Shown here: positions 9,123 to 12,884 of the stretch, piece by piece
Position numbering within the stretch: the stretch's first letter is position 1
Layout: each line of letters begins with the position of its first letter
Assembly: GCA_002751075.1 (NCBI GenBank)
Contig: NAOQ01000726.1
Span: forward strand, 23,591 to 36,474
Reading direction: 5' to 3'
DNA from: Ichthyophonus hoferi
Taxonomy: Eukaryota; Opisthokonta; Ichthyosporea; Ichthyophonida; Ichthyophonidae
DNA length: 12,884 nucleotides
Position numbers and translations under genes: made by a program
The notes under the pieces: generated by a model
Database searches by the model: none
Told to the model about the DNA's origin: nothing
Seen by the model: only the letters and a program-made list of their open reading frames with translations

Positions 9123-9267
9123 TTATTGAATATTTTGATGACCCTCATATGGAAGTTTAAAACTCGCGTATCGAAATTTAAAATTCCTAATTAGAAGATT
9201 AAAATTCCTAATTAGAAGATTAGCACTGTTTTGTAGATTGAACTTCTTATTGTGAAGGCAAAAAGTA
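9123..9267 (-). repeat. Right terminal inverted repeat of the Tc1/mariner element
   Basis: This is the inverted counterpart of 7988-8100. It is about 30 bp longer because of extra sequence between the repeat pair and the ends. A perfect 21-bp unit is present twice in tandem (9180-9200 and 9201-9221). It contains TTAAAATTCCT, the reverse complement of the AGGAATTTTAA repeated in the left end. Confidence 0.8.
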
Positions 9268-9660
9268 GAACCCTGTCTATTATGAGTAGTAGCGGCCAAT
9301 ATAAAAACCCATTAGTTTAGCTTAAGTTGACTACCAATAATAATGTAGGTGATTTGGTGATTTTCCACTGAAGCAGAAGATGGTGAAACCGCAAAGCGCT
9401 GATTGGCGATGTTTTAAATAAATCCATCGGAGGTGAATTAGATTAAGATCTAAGCTGCGATTTCGTTCCAATTTGAAACCAAAATTTGACTTTTTTTCTC
9501 TCGGGGACTGCCGTCCCCTAAGCCCTACTTTTCTATAAATATATTCAATACGCTCGGACCATAATTTAAAACCTAAACTCTAAACCCTAACCTTTTCAAT
9601 ATATTATTCAGAAACAATATACTCTAAGCAAAACACGCTCATATTGCTATTTACATATTG
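9268..9660. other. Intergenic stretch with a hairpin and telomere-like motif
   Basis: No gene is supported. CCAAT followed by TATAAAAA at 9296-9307 resembles a promoter, but only a very short frame (ATG at 9380, 13 codons) follows. A perfect GC-rich stem GGGGAC/GTCCCC with a 4-base loop lies at 9503-9518. A degenerate (CCCTAAA)-like run occupies about 9570-9592. Confidence 0.5.
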
Positions 9661-9664
9661 ACTT

Positions 9665-10200
9665 GAATAGGTGGCAAATGAGGGTTATCATATCTTTAAA
9701 CACGCTTTCTTGACGGTGTTCTTGCCTCCACATGTACCCTCCCAGATAGCTGTCAAGCTTTCTGGGGACTGCCCCATGCTGCTTTTTTTGACTCTCTTTG
9801 GGGACACCCCATCCTCCCAATGCTCACCTGGGTGTGGATCGAAGGATGGCACCTGTATCTTACTCGGGCCAAGGGTTAGACATGATGATGGTTCCTGGAG
9901 TTACGTGTTTCTCAATTTCTGCTAAAAGTGTCCCTTTTCTCTGATCGGGGTAGAAACCACAAATTGTCTTCCTGTGTGGCGGCTCTCAAGCCACCGAAAA
10001 TCTATTGTTGAAATTGTGGAACCCTGCCACCATCGTACTCCAGTGAGTCTCGTCTATTTCAGCTATGGTGTTTTCTACTCCAATTTTGGAAATGAGTCAC
10101 AATCTCCTACTATTCACGATGACGTACCTCCCAAATAACCACTTCAAGAATTTGCCTGCTTTGATATTTCTGGCTAAACAATTTGCTAATCTAAATGCGG
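9665..10200 (-). pseudogene. Merlin/ISXO2-type (IS1016/IS1595-like) transposase relic
   Basis: This is a minus-strand fragment of a DDE transposase of the ISXO2-like family, which eukaryotic Merlin transposons use. Around 10040-10100, KIGVENTIAEIDETHW matches the family block 'iGg.g..VEIDEt.f'; the first catalytic Asp codon is 10054-10052. Near 9870-9915, LLAEIEKHVTPGTIIMSNPW matches 'Llpii..hv.pGt.i.sD.w', with Asn in place of the second Asp (9877-9875). Near 9815-9835, in another frame, FDPHPGEHWEDG matches 'FvdP.TGahTn.iE', with Glu at 9816-9814. The gap between these two blocks is about 15 residues short, so a deletion is likely. Near 9670-9740, SYLGGYMWR and FKDMITLI match the C-terminal 'yL.ef.Wr...' block. 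The N-terminal part reads LARNIKAGKFLKWLFGRYV near 10125-10180. There are at least two frameshifts and three stops. No terminal repeats were identified. Confidence 0.75.
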
Positions 10201-10272
10201 CTTAAAGGCGATTCATGCCCTTAAATATGCAATTTGCCTGCCTCAATATTTCCGGCTAACTAATTAGCCTAT
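10149..10272. repeat. Diverged 42-bp direct repeat
   Basis: Copies at 10149-10190 and 10231-10272 both read AATTTGCCTGC, then ATATTTC(T/C)GGCTAA, then a variable end. The offset is 82 bp. The first copy encodes part of the N-terminal region of the Merlin-type relic, so the second is probably a local duplication at the upstream end of that element. Confidence 0.7.
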
Positions 10273-10279
10273 TTTGAAA

Positions 10280-10940
10280 ATAGTACGATAATATTGGACG
10301 GCATTAAATTCTCCAAGTGAGGGTAAATGATAAAAGATGAGTTATGCAGAATAAGGATAGTGTAAAGACAACTGTATAGAACTCTTTTCTTTGTTAAAGA
10401 TAAATAATCACCTCCCTAACCATATGTAATCTGAAAGAAGTAGATAATTATATATGACTCATACATACATATAATGAGATGTTGAATGCAATGGCAGATA
10501 TATAAGGATACTCGGTTTGTGAGGTAGCTGACACTATAACAGAATGTAACTAAATTGACATCTAGATCACAGCCAAGAAATTATCCAATACAATATATGC
10601 AACAATATAAGCAGACTTCGTCCAATCCAAAATAGTTTCTCCGAAAAAAATAAAAGGATTTTAAAAAAACAATAATTTTGTAAATCATATCCAGTCTTGT
10701 TAAATATGATCTACCTTATTTATCATCATGCTATACATCACTTCTATTTTTATTAATTCATTATCTGATAGGGTATGTATATATGAATAAATTAAAAATA
10801 ATATAAATTATAAAGAAAGACAGACATTTGTCTATTCCAGCCTTTGTAACTATAATTTAAACTATTTTTTTTTTGATTATGATAGATATGCAAGTGTAGT
10901 CATCCATCATTAGAGTATCATGTTTTTTTTAAAAAGCCAA
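10280..10940. other. AT-rich upstream region of PMP3, no gene seen
   Basis: There are many short A and T runs and no coding or RNA feature that I can support. Its lower end leads into the TATA box of the PMP3 gene, so regulatory sites may lie here, but none is recognisable by eye. Confidence 0.5.
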
Positions 10941-10944
10941 GTGT

Positions 10945-10955
10945 TATATAAATAG
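10945..10955 (+). promoter_or_regulatory. TATA box of the PMP3 gene
   Basis: TATATAAATAG is a strong TATA consensus 73 bases before the PMP3 ATG. It follows a T8A5 run (10923-10935) of the kind common in fungal promoters. Confidence 0.5.
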
Positions 10956-11027
10956 CATTTCAAAAGACATATAAGCACCTATCAATCATTTAAAGTATCT
11001 TACGTTTTGTCAATACGGTATTTTACG

Positions 11028-11201
11028 ATGGCGCTTACCTGTACTGACATTTTCAAGTTCATTGCCGCCCTTTTCCTTCCACCTCTGGGTGTTTTCATGG
11101 AAGTTGGTTGCGATAATAATTTCTGGATCAATGTTATCCTTACGCTTCTTGGTTTCCTACCAGGAGTCATACATGCCTTCTACATAATCATTAAATACTA
11201 G
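11028..11201 (+). CDS. PMP3/UPF0057 family small membrane proteolipid
   Basis: This is a 57-residue hydrophobic protein of the PMP3 (plasma membrane proteolipid 3, UPF0057) family. In yeast and plants, members sit in the plasma membrane and influence membrane potential and salt/cation tolerance. The sequence shows two membrane helices, about residues 9-24 and 33-54. The family signature FLPPLGVFMEVGC lies at residues 16-28, and the second helix includes the typical LPGVIHAFYII. It ends in KY, as many members do. The length is normal for the family and the frame is intact. ATG 11028 is chosen because the protein then begins MALTCTDIFK like its relatives; sequence upstream in frame has no earlier ATG. 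Its base composition is clearly less AT-rich than its surroundings. The last 30 coding bases belong to a 34-bp triplication that continues past the stop. It has no neighbouring gene partner. Confidence 0.93.
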   Translation: MALTCTDIFKFIAALFLPPLGVFMEVGCDNNFWINVILTLLGFLPGVIHAFYIIIKY

Positions 11202-11273
11202 CAGCCATGCCTTCTACATAATCATTAAATACTAGCAGCCATGCCTTCTACATAATCATTAAATACTAGCCGC
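11172..11273 (+). repeat. 34-bp tandem triplication across the PMP3 stop codon
   Basis: Three head-to-tail copies lie at 11172-11205, 11206-11239 and 11240-11273. The first two are identical and the third differs by one base near its end. The first copy contains the last ten PMP3 codons including TAG, so the extra copies lie in the 3' untranslated region. The near-identity points to recent expansion. Confidence 0.97.
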
Positions 11274-11960
11274 ATTTAAAATTTGCTTCCGTTCAACTTT
11301 AACGTGGCATGTAAAGAAACCCAAAGAAGCCGCAATATCTACAGTTTAAGTACGGCGCCTTCACTATATATACTAGGAAGATGTCTTCGTCTTTGCATTC
11401 AGGTGTTGGCGATGAAACTCAACATCATATATATCAAAGCAAGAGTATGGGCTTGTATATTTAGAGTGTGGATGTATACAATATACAGTATTGGTATGTC
11501 GTATTTTTATATATATGATGTGTAATTGCTAAACATATATATATATATATAACTACTTTTACTCGTAATAATAATAGTTTGAAAAAAAATATTCTTATTA
11601 TAAAATATTATGACGTAGGCAGGTTCTTTAAGAACGAATAAGGTGAACTATTGTTAGTATAGTGTAATTGAGCTGTATGTTACCAACCCAATAAAAATGG
11701 CTTAATACTAGCTCTTTTCTTATGGCGTATTTTTTTTGTAACATTGCTGACATCTATGTAGTGATAAACATTTATGCACATGAAATTAATTGAACAGAAA
11801 AGCTTATGTTGGTGTGTAAAAGTGAAGCTGGTTGTATATGTTTGGAGGTGAATTTTTGAAACATCAGGACAAAGACTGTTAACAGCTCTATAAAATACAA
11901 CAAAAGACAGTACGTTTAATCTGAATATCAACCAACTAAAAAGAAACAAGGAAAATTAAA
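11274..11960. other. AT-rich region downstream of PMP3, no gene seen
   Basis: The 80-codon plus-strand frame at 11283-11525 and the 89-codon minus-strand frame at 11680-11949 have no family resemblance and AT-driven composition. An (AT)8 run lies at 11535-11550. An AATAAA at 11690-11695 is far from the PMP3 stop and is only a weak polyadenylation candidate. Confidence 0.5.
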
Positions 11961-11970
11961 AAATGAGAAG

Positions 11971-12185
11971 GTAGTTCAGTAGAAGTTGCCTTAAATATTT
12001 TTAAATCTAAAAATAATAGCTTTTTTTTTGTGCTATCAAACCAACCCTGACTAAAAACGAAAAAAGATGCCGTGGTTCAGTGCAAGGTGTCCTTAAATAC
12101 TTGCAAACCTAAAAATAGGCATGCCTTTTATTTATTTATTTTAGGATTTCGACCAAATCAGCTATCTAACTAAAATCCTGAAAAT
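11971..12185. repeat. Diverged direct repeat, about 100 bp, two copies
   Basis: Copy A (about 11971-12060) and copy B (about 12071-12185) share GTTCAGT, CCTTAAATA and CTAAAAATA in the same order and spacing, then a looser CAAA(C/T)CA...CTAA match. Several differences are G/A or C/T, with copy A the more AT-rich. No coding content is visible. Confidence 0.7.
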
Positions 12186-12189
12186 CGAT

Positions 12190-12640
12190 TGATATTGATA
12201 TTTGAACCAAAGTTTCTAATGTACTTTTACCTATCATTTTTTCATATTGATGTTAATATCACAGAAATTGCGACCTTCCCTAACTAAAGTGTGAAAAGGC
12301 GTTCTTGCTAAACGAGGTATCTTATCATTGGTTAACAACTTTGGAATCGATAGAGTGAATGTGTTCATTAGAACAGCAGGATTTTATTATTCCTTTTTAG
12401 CTTTGTATATATACCTCTTGATGCTATTCATTAGAAATATCTATGACTCCTTAGTTAGCAGTCTAGTTGGCACTTGAATTACTGTCCAATCATGTCAATA
12501 ATATTGTCTCATTAGTATTTACAGTATTTATACATTTATAGAGGAAATGTTTACATGTATATTTCGAGCGTTAAAAATTTATAAAGCAGATACCAATCCA
12601 GAAAGCCAACTAGTAGAATCTAGTAGTAGTTGATTTCCTA
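12190..12640. other. AT-rich stretch with no recognisable gene
   Basis: I see no supported reading frame, RNA gene or repeat in this interval. Confidence 0.5.
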
Positions 12641-12646
12641 ATATAG

Positions 12647-12847
12647 ATGCAATTACTACATATCCTCAAGTTGATAATAGCTCATAATTACCACATCTAT
12701 ACCACACTTTCAGGTAAAAAGTTTAAGGCTTCACGCACACTTAACCAAAAGCACAAGCTTCAGGAAGAGCTTAATAAAGCATTAACTTATTCACTACATG
12801 ATGATAGTTATCCTGATGAAACATACTCGAACATAAATAGACCATAA
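12647..12847 (+). other. Short reading frame with coding-like second half, unknown
   Basis: The frame is 66 codons. The first 20 residues look like AT-driven noise, but from about 12708 the text becomes hydrophilic and protein-like (KASRTLNQKHKLQEELNKAL, then an Asp/Tyr-rich tail). The sequence just before ends in TTTCAG, which could be a splice acceptor, although translation from exactly that junction does not use this frame. It may be an exon or gene fragment, or chance. Confidence 0.2.
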
Positions 12848-12884
12848 GAGCATCAGTACTAGTTTTGTTTCTAATAGGGTTGTT

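Larger units (their letters stand above)
7988..9267 (-). mobile_element. Tc1/mariner DNA transposon, full length but inactive
   Basis: The element is about 1280 bp, the classic Tc1/mariner size. TA dinucleotides lie at both outer edges (7988-7989 and 9266-9267), as expected for its TA target duplication. The ends are inverted copies: left TACCTTTTTACCTTCATAG against right TACTTTTTGCCTTCACAA (read on the minus strand), with more matches inward. A minus-strand transposase relic occupies 8150-9024. Several frameshifts and a lost catalytic residue show it is dead. It sits about 235 bp upstream of the start of the minus-strand unknown gene. Confidence 0.82.

Noticed and set aside
9671-9925. 84-codon plus-strand frame
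   Set aside because: The opposite strand carries ordered Merlin/ISXO2 motifs; this frame is its shadow.
11007-11027. Upstream start for PMP3 adding seven residues
   Set aside because: It would need a TTG start; the ATG at 11028 gives the normal family N-terminus and length.
11206-11273. Possible CRISPR-like or regulatory array after PMP3
   Set aside because: The units abut without spacers and derive from the PMP3 coding end; it is a simple tandem duplication.
1-12884. tRNA and rRNA genes
   Set aside because: I found no A-box/B-box pair with cloverleaf potential and no rRNA-like sequence on either strand.

Overview
The window is AT-rich eukaryotic DNA dominated by decayed transposable elements. 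The only intact gene I can support is a 57-residue PMP3-type membrane proteolipid at 11028-11201 (+). No introns are obvious. The mix of a Ty1/copia relic, a Tc1/mariner relic, a Merlin/ISXO2-type relic and a compact PMP3 gene would fit a repeat-rich fungus, perhaps an early-diverging lineage, or another eukaryotic microbe. That placement is inference: PMP3 also occurs in plants, oomycetes and nematodes.

Layout. Positions 1 to about 3700 hold a heavily broken Ty1/copia retrotransposon on the minus strand. Reading down the minus strand, I see a GAG-pre-integrase/integrase region, then a stretch that does not look like copia (about 2660-3130), the integrase tail, reverse transcriptase (YVDD box near 1120) and RNase H (TEAEY box near 500). 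A possible LTR start lies near 109. From 3700 to 7960 there is AT-rich DNA with remnants I cannot name. Two diverged copies of one unknown protein-coding sequence face each other, at 4358-4790 (+) and 7045-7752 (-). Between them lie a long, almost open plus-strand frame (6619-7203) and a weaker, lysine-rich minus-strand frame (5389-5805).

Positions 7988-9267 form a complete but dead Tc1/mariner element of about 1.28 kb. It has TA at both ends, long inverted repeats, and a twin 21-bp direct repeat inside each end (an IR/DR arrangement). Its minus-strand transposase is frameshifted and has lost its first catalytic Asp. Positions 9665-10200 hold a minus-strand Merlin/ISXO2-type (IS1016/IS1595-like) transposase relic. 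Positions 10945-11273 contain the PMP3 gene with a TATA box and a 34-bp near-perfect triplication that begins inside the coding region and crosses the stop codon. The rest, to 12884, is AT-rich intergenic DNA with a diverged direct repeat (about 11971-12185) and one short uncertain reading frame at 12647-12847.

There is no operon or pathway here. The window is best read as a graveyard of at least three transposon classes, plus one unidentified, duplicated gene family, next to one live housekeeping-type gene. The unidentified inverted pair and its convergent neighbour are the best candidates for something undescribed.
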